Below are positions 8,071-16,133 of a DNA stretch of 64,000 nucleotides, piece by piece. Numbering within the stretch: the first letter of the stretch is position 1; every line of letters begins with the position of its first letter. Source of the stretch: Streptomyces sp. Tue 6430 (GTDB lineage Bacteria > Actinomycetota > Actinomycetes > Streptomycetales > Streptomycetaceae); the NCBI GenBank assembly GCA_021568835.1, contig JAKGSH010000010.1, positions 4,092,001-4,156,000 of the forward strand, in the 5' to 3' direction. Below the pieces are notes generated by a model that saw only the letters and a list, made by a program, of their open reading frames with translations, was not told where the DNA came from and ran no database searches. Position numbers and translations under genes: made by a program.

Positions 8071-8778
8071 ATGACGAGTTCGGATGAGCAGGGGCCCGTG
8101 CCGGTGACTGGGGCCAAGGACCGGGTGTACCGGTCGCCCGCGGGGCTGGCCGGCGGGGTGCTGCTGCTCGGCCTGGTCGGCTGGCTCGGCGTGGACGCGA
8201 TCGTGGCCGGGGAGGGCCGGACGCCGTGGCTGGCGCTCGCCGCGCTGATCCTGCTGGTGCCGCTGGTCACCGCCTTCACCCTGCGGCCGGCCGTGTACGC
8301 CGGTGACGACCGGATGCGGGTGCGCAACCCGTTCCGCCTGGTCGTGCTGCCCTGGGGGCAGGTCGCCTCGCTGCGGTCGGGGTACTCCAACGAGGTCGTC
8401 GCCGAGTCCGGGCAGAAGTTCCAGCTCTGGGCGATCCCGGTCTCGCTGCGGGCGCGCAAGCGGGCCGCCCGCCGGCAGGACCGTGTCGCCGCGGACCAGG
8501 CCGCCGAACGCGAGGGGCGGCCGCGCCGCAGGCGCGGCGGCTTCGGCGGGCCGGCCGGGTTCGGGGGCGGGCTGTCCTCGTACGCGGGCCCGGACGGTCC
8601 CGAGGGGCCCGCGCGCGCCGAGTCCGACAAGATCATGGGCGAGCTGCGGAACCTGTGGGAGGTGCGGCAGAAGGAGGAGTCCGCGCAGGGTGAGGTGACC
8701 GTGCGCTGGGCCTGGGAGATCGTGGGCCCGGCCGCGGCCGGCGCCCTCCTGCTGGTGATCCTGCTGGCCGCGGGCTGA
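8071..8778 (+). CDS. PH-domain membrane protein
   Basis: 235 residues. Two adjacent membrane segments lie near residues 25-45 and 50-70 (LAGGVLLLGLVGWLGVDAIV; LALAALILLVPLVTAF). A small bacterial PH-like domain follows (YAGDDRMRVRNPFRLVVLPW, then KFQLWAIPVSL). After that come a charged Arg/Gly-rich linker of about 70 residues and a last membrane segment at the C-terminus (AAAGALLLVILLAAG). Such proteins are common in actinobacteria and have no assigned function. It converges on the phosphomutase gene, with a strong hairpin between them. Confidence 0.75.
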   Translation: MTSSDEQGPVPVTGAKDRVYRSPAGLAGGVLLLGLVGWLGVDAIVAGEGRTPWLALAALILLVPLVTAFTLRPAVYAGDDRMRVRNPFRLVVLPWGQVASLRSGYSNEVVAESGQKFQLWAIPVSLRARKRAARRQDRVAADQAAEREGRPRRRRGGFGGPAGFGGGLSSYAGPDGPEGPARAESDKIMGELRNLWEVRQKEESAQGEVTVRWAWEIVGPAAAGALLLVILLAAG

Positions 8779-8850
8779 CCTTGCGCCCTCGGCGGGGCTG
8801 AGGGCACGGGGCCTGCCCGACGGCGCCCTGCGTCCCTGCGGCCCGGATGC

Positions 8851-8886
8851 GGGACGGGGTGCCGCCGGGCGGTGGCACCCCGTCCC
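8851..8886. terminator. bidirectional hairpin between PH-domain gene and phosphomutase
   Basis: Perfect 13-bp stem GGGACGGGGTGCC / GGCACCCCGTCCC with a 10-base loop, in the 114-base gap between two convergent genes. No T tract, as is common in streptomycetes. Confidence 0.75.
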
Positions 8887-8892
8887 CGCGGC

Positions 8893-10524
8893 TCAGATGC
8901 CGGCCGCCGCCGACAGGTCCCGCTTCACGGCCGCGAGCAGCTCCGCCGCGCGGGCGCGGGCCGCCGGGAGGCCGGCGGGTGAGCCGACCGGAACCACGAC
9001 CTCCAGGTAGCACTTCAGCTTCGGTTCGGTGCCGCTGGGCCGTACGATCACGCGGGCCCCGTCGAGCGTGTAGCGCAGCCCGTCGGTGGGCGGCAGCCGG
9101 TCCGTGCCCCGGGTGAGGTCCTCGGCGCGGGTGATCGCCAGCCCGGCCAGCCCGGTCGGGGGGTTCTCGCGCAGCCGCTCCATCGCACGGGCGATGACCG
9201 TCAGGTCCTCCACCCGCACCGACAGCTGGTCGGTGGCGTGCAGCCCGTGTTCCACGGCGAGGTCGTCGAGCAGGTCGAGCAGCGTGCGCCCGCGCTCCTT
9301 CAGCTCGGACGCCAGCTCGGTGACGAGGAGCGCGGCGGTGATGCCGTCCTTGTCGCGTACGCCGTCGGGGTCGACGCAGTAGCCGAGGGCCTCCTCGTAG
9401 CCGTAGCGCAGGCCGTCGACGCGGGCGATCCACTTGAAGCCGGTGAGGGTCTCCTCGTACGGCAGGCCGGCCTTCTCGGCGATCCGGCCGAGGAGCGAGG
9501 AGGAGACGATCGACTCGGCGAACGTCCCGCGCGCCCCGCGGCTCACCAGGTGCGCGGCGAGCAGGGCGCCGACCTCGTCGCCGCGCAGCATCCGCCACCG
9601 GTCGCCGTCCCTGACGGCCACGGCGCAGCGGTCGGCGTCCGGGTCGTTGGCGATGACCAGGTCGGGGTCGGTCTCACGGGCCTTCGCGAACGCGAGGTCC
9701 ATCGCGCCGGGCTCCTCCGGGTTGGGGAACGCGACGGTCGGGAACTCCGGGTCCGGCTCGGCCTGTTCGGCGACCAGGACCGGCTCGGGGAACCCCGCCC
9801 GGGCGAAGGCCGCCAGCAGGACGTCCTTGCCCACGCCGTGCATCGCCGTGTAGACGGTGCGCGCGGTGCGGGGCGAGCCGGTGGCGAGGACGGCGTCCGT
9901 GCGGGCCAGGTAGGCGTCGAGCACGGAGTCGTCCAGGACCTGCCAGCCGCCGTCCGGACGGGGCACGTCGGCCAGGGAGCGGATCGCGTCGATCTCGGCG
10001 GCGATCTCCGCGTCGGCCGGCGGGACGATCTGCGAACCGTCGCCCAGGTAGACCTTGTAGCCGTTGTCGCGGGGCGGGTTGTGGCTGGCGGTGACCTCCA
10101 CGCCGGCGACCGCGCCCAGGTGCCTTATGGCGTAGGCCAGGACCGGCGTCGGCAGCGGGCGGGGCAGGACGGCCGCGCGCAGGCCCGCGCCGGTCATCAC
10201 GGCGGCGGTGTCGCGGGCGAAGGCCTCCGACTTGTGGCGGGCGTCGTAGCCGATGACGACGAGGCCGTCGCCGCCGCCCTGCTTGCGCAGGTACGCGGCG
10301 AGGCCGGCGGCGGCGCGGATGACGACGGCGCGGTTCATGCGCAGGGGGCCCGCGCCGAGTTCGCCCCGCAGGCCGGCGGTGCCGAACTGGAGGGTGCCGG
10401 CGAAGCGGGCGGTGAGTTCGGCGTGGTCCCCGGCGTCGAGGAGGGCCGCGAGTTCCTCGCGGGTCTCGGGGTCGGGGTCCTCGGCGAGCCAGGTGCGGGC
10501 GCGGGCGATCAGGTCGTCGTGCAC
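8893..10524 (-). CDS. phosphohexomutase/phosphopentomutase-family enzyme (PMM/PGM type)
   Basis: 543-residue alpha-D-phosphohexomutase superfamily enzyme. The phosphoserine loop TASHNP is at about residues 145-150 (Ser147), the Mg loop is NDPDADR, the sugar-binding loop is EEALGY and the phosphate-binding loop is RPSGTEPK near the C-terminus. Annotators often call it phosphomannomutase, but longer members of this family act on (deoxy)ribose phosphates as phosphopentomutase. Lying between deoC and purine nucleoside phosphorylase, that role would link deoxyribose 1-phosphate to the DeoC substrate. The substrate is inferred from context. Confidence 0.85.
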   Translation of the reverse strand: MHDDLIARARTWLAEDPDPETREELAALLDAGDHAELTARFAGTLQFGTAGLRGELGAGPLRMNRAVVIRAAAGLAAYLRKQGGGDGLVVIGYDARHKSEAFARDTAAVMTGAGLRAAVLPRPLPTPVLAYAIRHLGAVAGVEVTASHNPPRDNGYKVYLGDGSQIVPPADAEIAAEIDAIRSLADVPRPDGGWQVLDDSVLDAYLARTDAVLATGSPRTARTVYTAMHGVGKDVLLAAFARAGFPEPVLVAEQAEPDPEFPTVAFPNPEEPGAMDLAFAKARETDPDLVIANDPDADRCAVAVRDGDRWRMLRGDEVGALLAAHLVSRGARGTFAESIVSSSLLGRIAEKAGLPYEETLTGFKWIARVDGLRYGYEEALGYCVDPDGVRDKDGITAALLVTELASELKERGRTLLDLLDDLAVEHGLHATDQLSVRVEDLTVIARAMERLRENPPTGLAGLAITRAEDLTRGTDRLPPTDGLRYTLDGARVIVRPSGTEPKLKCYLEVVVPVGSPAGLPAARARAAELLAAVKRDLSAAAGI

Positions 10525-10794
10525 GGGTGGTCAACCTCTCGAGTCGTACGTGCGTTGTCTCGCCCCCGCCGCCCCTTCCCTTCCCGTCCCCGGGGGCTGC
10601 GCCCGGACCCCGCCGTCGGCGCTGGACGGGCCTCGTCCTCGGACTCCCCCGAGGGGGTGCTCCCGGACGGGCCGGACCGGTCCACCGTCGCCCTTCGGCC
10701 CTTCGGCCCGTCGGGTCGGGACGGGTGGGGACGGGTGGGGACGGCTCGGGGCGGGGACGCGTCGGCACGGGCCGGAGGCAGGGGCCGGCGCCGC

Positions 10795-11619
10795 TTACAG
10801 GCGGTCGAGGACCCGGGTCAGCAGGGCGCCCATACGGGTCGCGGAGTCGCGGCCGGCCTGGAGGACCTCCTCGTGGTTCAGCGGCTCGCCGGTCATTCCC
10901 GCGGCGAGGTTGGTCACCAGGGAGATGCCCAGCACCTCGGCGCCGGCCTCGCGCGCCGCGATGGCCTCCAGCACCGTCGACATGCCCACGAGGTCCGCCC
11001 CGATCACCCGGGCCATCCGGATCTCCGCCGGCGTCTCGTAGTGCGGGCCGGGGAACTGGGCGTAGACGCCCTCCTCCAGAGTGGCGTCGATCTCCTTGCA
11101 CAGCGCCCGCAGCCGCGGCGAGTACAGGTCCGTCAGGTCGACGAAGTTCGCGCCGACGATCGGGGACGTCGCCGTGAGGTTGATGTGGTCGCTGATCAGC
11201 ACGGGCTGACCGGGCCGCATGCCCTCGCGGAGCCCGCCGCAGCCGTTGGTCAGCACGATCGTCTTGCTGCCGGCCGCCACCGCCGTACGGACGCCGTGGG
11301 CGACGGCGGCCACCCCGCGGCCCTCGTAGTAGTGGGTGCGGCCCAGGAACACCAGGGCGCGCTTCTCGCCGATCCGGTACGAGCGGATCTTGCCGCCGTG
11401 GCCCTCGACCGCCGGCGGCGGGAAACCGGGCAGCTCGGTGACCTGGAACTCGGCGTCGGGCGCGCCCAGGGCGTCCACGGCCGGTGCCCAGCCGGAGCCC
11501 ATCACGAGGGCGACGTCGTGGGTCTCGGCGCCCGTCAGTTCGCGCAGGCGCGCGGCTGCGGCGTCGGCGGCGGCGTGAGGGTCGCCCTGGATGTCGTCCG
11601 GGAGAAGAGATGCGTTCAC
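10795..11619 (-). CDS. purine nucleoside phosphorylase
   Basis: 274-residue trimeric-type (PNP/MTAP family) phosphorylase. It releases the purine base and (deoxy)ribose 1-phosphate from nucleosides. Visible motifs are ALVMGSGWAP near residue 40 (phosphate site), GRTHYYEGRG, the VLTNGCGGL strand, GPHYETPAEIRM (base/ribose site) and the ADLVGMST helix. It is upstream of the phosphomutase on the same strand, with a 270-base gap. The shared palindrome lies 25 bases before its GTG start. Confidence 0.88.
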   Translation of the reverse strand: MNASLLPDDIQGDPHAAADAAAARLRELTGAETHDVALVMGSGWAPAVDALGAPDAEFQVTELPGFPPPAVEGHGGKIRSYRIGEKRALVFLGRTHYYEGRGVAAVAHGVRTAVAAGSKTIVLTNGCGGLREGMRPGQPVLISDHINLTATSPIVGANFVDLTDLYSPRLRALCKEIDATLEEGVYAQFPGPHYETPAEIRMARVIGADLVGMSTVLEAIAAREAGAEVLGISLVTNLAAGMTGEPLNHEEVLQAGRDSATRMGALLTRVLDRL

Positions 11620-11643
11620 GCGATGAGGGTAGCCGGTCCGGGC

Positions 11644-11655
11644 CTACGCGCGTAG
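11644..11655. promoter_or_regulatory. 12-bp palindrome CTACGCGCGTAG upstream of purine nucleoside phosphorylase
   Basis: Second exact copy of the palindrome found upstream of deoC (7913-7924). It ends 25 bases before the start codon at 11619 and so would overlap the promoter or the beginning of the message. Confidence 0.7.
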
Positions 11656-11699
11656 ATGACAGAGCCCACGGGGTGGCGATCGTTGTCTTGTCGTTTCCG

Positions 11700-11850
11700 A
11701 CAGGAACCGGTCGAGGATCGGGCGAGGAGCGATCGGGGGCCGGGCGGGAACCGGTCGAGGGCCGGGCGGGGGCCGGCCGGGGATCTGGCAGGGTCCGGCC
11801 GGGGGCCTGCCAGGAATCCGGCCAGGAATCCGGCCGGGAGGGGCCGAAAG
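11700..11850. repeat. degenerate CCGGKCGRGG / CAGGAATCCGGC repeats
   Basis: The stretch between the phosphorylase promoter and the cyclotransferase gene is made of short imperfect repeats. These include GGAACCGGTCGAGG twice, GCCGGGCGGG and GCCGGGGG blocks, and CCAGGAATCCGG twice in tandem. No gene is supported. Confidence 0.45.
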
Positions 11851-11864
11851 GGGCGGGAAAGGCC

Positions 11865-12302
11865 TCAGCAGGGGCGCTTGCGCAGCTCCATCACGTAGTC
11901 GTGCGGCGCCCCCGCCGACTCCGCCGCGTCGGCCACCTCGCCCAGGTAGCGGGCGGAGGGCAGCCCGCCCTCGTAGCCGTTCAGGACGTACACCCAGCCC
12001 TGTTCCTCGCCGTCCAGGGTGTGCACCCGCACCCGCATCCGGCGGTAGATGCCGAGGCCCACGCCCTCCCACCGGTCGAGCGACTCCTCGTCCGGCGGCG
12101 CCAGGTCGTACAGCGCGACGAAGACCTGGGAGAGGGGATCCTCCACGATCGTCGCGAGCGCGCCCTCCCAGCCCAGCTGCTCGCCCCCGAACGTCAGCCG
12201 CCACCCGTTCAGCCAGCCGGTGGCGCGCAGCGGCGAGTGCGGAGCGCGGCGGGACATCAGCCGCGCGTCGAGGTTGCCGGCGTACGCGGCGTAGAGCGAC
12301 AT
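11865..12302 (-). CDS. gamma-glutamylcyclotransferase-fold protein
   Basis: 145 residues with the GGCT fold. The N-terminal YAAYAGNLD matches the substrate-binding YGSNL-type motif. Later elements are GWRLTFGG, a Glu in WEGALATIVEDP and DRWEGVGLGIYRR. The family contains gamma-glutamylcyclotransferases and many proteins of unknown substrate. It is divergent from the quinone dehydrogenase gene with a gap of about 110 bases. Confidence 0.75.
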   Translation of the reverse strand: MSLYAAYAGNLDARLMSRRAPHSPLRATGWLNGWRLTFGGEQLGWEGALATIVEDPLSQVFVALYDLAPPDEESLDRWEGVGLGIYRRMRVRVHTLDGEEQGWVYVLNGYEGGLPSARYLGEVADAAESAGAPHDYVMELRKRPC

Positions 12303-12416
12303 GCGACGAGACTACGGCAGCCGGTCCGCACGCCACCGCCGTCGTCCGGGGCCCCTCCGGCAACAGGCGTACCTCCCCCGGCCCCCGGGGAAGTAGCACC
12401 CCGCTCGTGCGGGACA

Positions 12417-13865
12417 ATGGAGTACGTGACTCGGATCGTGATCATCGGTGGCGGACCCGGCGGATACGAGGCGGCCCTGGTGGCCGCCCAGCTCGGCGCG
12501 GAGGTGACCGTCGTCGACTGCGACGGTCTGGGCGGGGCGTCGGTGCTGACCGACTGCGTGCCGTCGAAGACCCTGATCGCCACGGCCGAGGTGATGACCA
12601 CCTTCGACTCCTCCTACGAGGAGCTGGGCATCATCGTCGCCGACGACACCCCGCCGCTGGAGCGGTCGGCCCGGGTGGTCGGCGTCGACCTCGGCAAGGT
12701 CAACCGGCGTGTCAAACGGCTCGCGCTCGCCCAGTCCCACGACATCACCGCCTCCGTCACCCGGGCCGGCGCCCGCGTCCTGCGCGGCCGCGGCCGGCTC
12801 CAGGGCATGCAGGCCCTCGACGGCTCCCGCCAGGTCGTCGTCACCGCCGCCGACGGCACCGAGGAGACCCTCACCGCCGACGCCGTCCTCCTCGCCACCG
12901 GCGGTCACCCCCGCGAACTGCCCGACGCCCAGCCCGACGGTGAGCGCATCCTCAACTGGACGCAGGTCTACGACCTGCGCGAACTGCCCGAGGAACTCAT
13001 CGTGGTCGGCTCCGGTGTCACCGGCGCCGAGTTCGCGGGCGCCTACCAGGCCCTCGGCTCCAAGGTCACCCTCGTCTCCTCCCGCGACCGCGTGCTGCCC
13101 GGCGAGGACCCGGACGCCGCCGCCGTCCTGGAGGACGTCTTCCGCCGCCGCGGCATGAACGTCATGGCCCGCTCGCGCGCCCAGTCCGCCAAGCGCGTCG
13201 GCGACCACGTCGAGGTCACCCTCGCCGACGGCCGGGTCATCACCGGCTCGCACTGCCTGATGGCCGTCGGCGCCATCCCCAACAGCGCGGGCCTCGGCCT
13301 GGAGGAGGCCGGTGTCAGGGTCCGCGAGTCCGGCCACATCCTGACGGACCGGGTCTCCCGCACCACCGCCCCCGGCGTGTACGCCGCGGGCGACGTGACC
13401 GGCGTCTTCGCGCTGGCCTCCGTCGCCGCCATGCAGGGCCGCATCGCCATGTACCACTTCCTCGGCGACGCGGTGGCCCCGCTCGACCTCAAGACCGTCT
13501 CCTCGAACGTCTTCACCGACCCCGAGATCGCGACCGTCGGCTACTCCCAGGCCGACGTCGACAGCGGGAAGATCGACGCCCGCGTGGTGAAGCTGCCGCT
13601 GCTGCGCAACCCGCGCGCCAAGATGCAGGGCATCCGCGACGGCTTCGTCAAGATCTTCTGCCGTCCGGGCACGGAGATCGTCGTCGGCGGTGTCGTCGTG
13701 GCGCCGCGCGCCTCCGAACTCATCCACCCCATCTCGATCGCCGTCGACAACAACCTGACGGTCGAACAGATCGCGAACGCCTTCACGGTGTACCCGTCCC
13801 TTTCGGGCTCGATCGCCGAAGTGGCACGGCAGTTGCACACCCGGAAGACGGGCGGCGACGCGTAG
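12417..13865 (+). CDS. NAD(P)H-quinone dehydrogenase, LpdA-like flavoprotein
   Basis: 482-residue member of the pyridine nucleotide-disulfide oxidoreductase family. FAD site VIIGGGPGGYEAA near residue 8, NAD(P) site VVGSGVTGAEFA near 185, second FAD motif GVYAAGDVTG near 320, and a dimerisation domain to the end. The redox loop reads GGASVLTDCVPSK, so only one of the two cysteines of lipoamide dehydrogenases is present. This resembles mycobacterial LpdA (Rv3303c), which reduces quinones. The ATG at 12417 gives MEYVTRIVIIGG; a GTG three codons later is also possible. Confidence 0.85.
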   Translation: MEYVTRIVIIGGGPGGYEAALVAAQLGAEVTVVDCDGLGGASVLTDCVPSKTLIATAEVMTTFDSSYEELGIIVADDTPPLERSARVVGVDLGKVNRRVKRLALAQSHDITASVTRAGARVLRGRGRLQGMQALDGSRQVVVTAADGTEETLTADAVLLATGGHPRELPDAQPDGERILNWTQVYDLRELPEELIVVGSGVTGAEFAGAYQALGSKVTLVSSRDRVLPGEDPDAAAVLEDVFRRRGMNVMARSRAQSAKRVGDHVEVTLADGRVITGSHCLMAVGAIPNSAGLGLEEAGVRVRESGHILTDRVSRTTAPGVYAAGDVTGVFALASVAAMQGRIAMYHFLGDAVAPLDLKTVSSNVFTDPEIATVGYSQADVDSGKIDARVVKLPLLRNPRAKMQGIRDGFVKIFCRPGTEIVVGGVVVAPRASELIHPISIAVDNNLTVEQIANAFTVYPSLSGSIAEVARQLHTRKTGGDA

Positions 13866-13884
13866 GTCCGGACGGCCGGCACCG

Positions 13885-13907
13885 ACTCCCCGCCGGGCAC
13901 GGGGAGT
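13885..13907 (+). terminator. hairpin after the quinone dehydrogenase gene
   Basis: Eight-base stem ACTCCCCG / CGGGGAGT with a seven-base loop, beginning 20 bases after the stop codon. Confidence 0.5.
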
Positions 13908-14039
13908 TGCGGCATGCGCGCACGACGCGGGCGGGGCGGCCGTGGCCCTATACCACCTCGTGTGCCGCTGTGCGAACAATTTCCGTTATTCGGCGCAAAG
14001 AGCTGAAAGCAGACGGTCGCCCGCGTTACTGTCAGTTTC

Positions 14040-15001
14040 GTGTTCGCTGCAGAACGTCGCCAATTGATCCTCGAAATGGTGCGAGCCAACGGAGCCGTGT
14101 CGCTCCGTGAACTCGCCCGCGTCGTCCAGACCTCCGAAGTGACCGTACGGCGGGACGTGCGCGCACTGGAGGCAGAAGGACTCCTCGACCGCCGGCACGG
14201 CGGTGCGGTACTGCCGGGCGGTCTCACCCGCGAGTCCGGCTTCCCGCAGAAATCCCACCTCGCGACCGCCGAGAAGACCGCCATCGCCGACCTCGCCGCC
14301 CACTTCGTCGAAGAGGGCGAGGCCATCGTGGTCGGAGCGGGAACCACCACCCAGGAGCTGGCCCGTCGGCTCGCCCGGATCCCCGGACTCACCGTCGTCA
14401 CCAACTCCCTGCTGGTGGCCCAGGCGCTGGCGCACGCCAACCGCGTGGAGGTCGTGATGACCGGCGGCACCCTGCGCGGCTCCAACTACGCCCTCGTCGG
14501 CAGCGGAGCCGAACAGTCCCTCCAGGGGCTGCGGGTCTCCAAGGCCTTCCTGTCCGGGAGCGGCCTGACCGCCGAGCGCGGTCTGTCCACCTCCAACATG
14601 CTGTCGGCGTCGGTCGACCGGGCCCTCGTCCAGGCCGCCGCCGAGGTCGTCGTCCTCGCCGACCACACCAAGCTCGGCACCGACACCATGTTCCAGACGG
14701 TGCCGACGGACGTCATCACCCGCCTGGTGACCGACGAGCCGCCGGCCCACGACGACCGGGCCGGCACCGAACTCCAGGCTCTCGCCGACCAGGGGGTGCA
14801 GATCGCCGTGGCGGGGGCGACGGGGAGCCCGGGGGGTGAGGCGGTCCCGGCGCGGCGGCAGCAGCGCCGGGACGTACCGTTGCCGGCCCCCCGGCGGGGG
14901 CAGATGCAAGGCGCCGCGGCGGCTTTGCGGGCGGCCGCCGCGCTGGGGAGCAGGCGCCGGGCGCCGAGCGGGCGCGGGTCGCGGACATGCGACGGCGCTA
15001 G
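14040..15001 (+). CDS. DeoR-family transcriptional regulator, apparent frameshift at 14945-14948
   Basis: About 321 residues after repair. The N-terminal DeoR helix-turn-helix is VSLRELARVVQTSEVTVRRDVRALE (core residues VQTSEVTVRRDV). The sugar-phosphate isomerase-like sensor domain follows (IVVGAGTTTQELA; VVTNSLLVAQAL; VMTGGTLRG; ADHTKLG). Past residue 300 the open frame runs on into noise. Adding one G to GGGG at 14945-14948 instead gives LGEQAPGAERARVADMRRR and a stop at 14999-15001, a plausible end. The GTG start has no clear ribosome-binding site and may be leaderless. It is a candidate regulator of the nucleoside genes upstream. Confidence 0.8.
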
Positions 15002-15022
15002 TGCCGCGACAGGACGGGTGCC

Positions 15023-15235
15023 TCAGTCGCGTGCGCGGTTGCGGCGGCGGTACTCCTGTGTCGGGACGCCGCCGACGCCCCAGTCCTCCAGGTCGACCTC
15101 GTCGATGAGGACGAAGGTGGTGGCGGGATCCTTGTCCAGGACCCGGACCAGCAGGTCGGTCACGCCGGCGATGATCTCGGCCTTCTGGGCGGCGGTGGCA
15201 CCCTCACGGGTGATCTTGACGTTGACGTACGGCAT
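15023..15235 (-). CDS. 4-oxalocrotonate tautomerase-family protein
   Basis: 70-residue tautomerase. The catalytic Pro follows the initiator Met (MPYVNVKITREGA), and the chain has the usual beta-alpha-beta length with FVLIDEVDLEDWGVGG near the C-terminus. It lies 37 bases downstream of the SDR gene on the same strand and is probably co-transcribed with it. The substrate is unknown. Confidence 0.82.
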   Translation of the reverse strand: MPYVNVKITREGATAAQKAEIIAGVTDLLVRVLDKDPATTFVLIDEVDLEDWGVGGVPTQEYRRRNRARD

Positions 15236-15272
15236 GGTGGGAGACGTCCTTTCGGCAGAGGGTCGGTGGGGC

Positions 15273-16019
15273 TCAGGCGCGGCCGGTGACGTGCCCGCCG
15301 TCCACGCGCAGGGCGTGCCCCGTGACGAACGTGGCGCCCGCGAGGTAGAGCACTGCCTCCGAGACCTCGGAGACCTCGCCGACCCGGTCGAGCAGGGCCA
15401 GCCCGCCGAAGGAGTCCACGTCGGAGCCCGCGTGCAGCGGGGTGCGGATGATGCCGGGCGAGACGAGGTTGACGCGGATGCCGTCGGCGGCGAGCTCCGC
15501 GGCCAGGCTGGTCGTCAGCGCGTGCACGCCGGCCTTGCTGACCACGGGCGCGGAGGACGGGAAGCCCGCCAGCGCGTGGTCCACCAGAACGGTGCCGATG
15601 TTGACGATGCTGCCGCCCCGGCCCTGTGCGCGCAGCGCCCGCACCACCGCCTGGGTGGTGAGGTAGGTGCCCTTGAGGTTGCCGGTCAGGAAGCCGTCGA
15701 GCTCCTCCTCGGTGACGTCGGTGAAGGGCCTGGGGGCGAAGGTGCCCGCGTTGTTGACCAGGACGTCGACGCCGCCGAACCGGTCGAGCGCGGTGCGGAC
15801 GAGGGCTTCGCCGGTCGTCGGCTCGGAGATGGCGCCCGCGACCCACGCGGTCCGCTCCGGGTGGCCGAGGCCGGCCGCGGCCTTGGCGAGGCGGTCGGCA
15901 TCCCGGCCGTTGAGGACGACATTGGCGCCGCTCGCCAGGAAGGCGCGGGCGATGTCCAGGCCGATGCCGCTGGAGGAGCCGGTGACGAGAGCGGTGGTGG
16001 TGACGGTGGTGTCGGTCAT
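15273..16019 (-). CDS. SDR-family oxidoreductase lacking the catalytic Tyr
   Basis: 248-residue short-chain dehydrogenase fold. Cofactor motif TGSSSGIG near residue 14, NNAG near 90, active-site Ser region NIGTVLVDHALAGFPSS, then APVVSKAGVHAL. In the normal YxxxK motif the residue four before the Lys is Tyr; here it is Pro (PVVSK). The C-terminus is otherwise typical (VSPGIIRTPL; VTGHALRVDGG). Either another residue replaces the Tyr or the protein is not a standard reductase. It is divergent from a LysR gene and upstream of the tautomerase. Confidence 0.82.
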   Translation of the reverse strand: MTDTTVTTTALVTGSSSGIGLDIARAFLASGANVVLNGRDADRLAKAAAGLGHPERTAWVAGAISEPTTGEALVRTALDRFGGVDVLVNNAGTFAPRPFTDVTEEELDGFLTGNLKGTYLTTQAVVRALRAQGRGGSIVNIGTVLVDHALAGFPSSAPVVSKAGVHALTTSLAAELAADGIRVNLVSPGIIRTPLHAGSDVDSFGGLALLDRVGEVSEVSEAVLYLAGATFVTGHALRVDGGHVTGRA

Positions 16020-16116
16020 GGTGTGCGTGCCTTTCGTGGCGGCTTGGCCTGTCCTGCTGACACCGGAAACCTACGAACTCCCCGCCCATAACACCACGAC
16101 GTAAATTGGAGCATGA

Positions 16117-16133
16117 CATAATTTCAGGTTATG
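16117..16133. promoter_or_regulatory. LysR-type operator CATAA-N7-TTATG overlapping the LysR start codon
   Basis: Inverted repeat with perfect five-base arms. It contains a T-N11-A core (TAATTTCAGGTTA) as expected of LysR-family sites. It includes the ATG at 16131 and lies about 100 bases upstream of the divergent SDR gene, so it could serve autorepression and control of the SDR/tautomerase pair. Confidence 0.65.

Noticed and set aside
9238..11655. Very long open frames opposite real genes (for example 805 codons over the phosphomutase and phosphorylase, 998 codons at 59691-62687)
   Set aside because: They are mirror frames of high-GC coding genes, with Arg/Pro/Gly-rich translations, no start signals and no recognisable domains.
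14999..16091. Read-through of the DeoR-family gene into a 683-residue fusion
   Set aside because: The extra sequence is antisense to the tautomerase and SDR genes; a one-base correction at 14945-14948 gives a normal end at 15001.
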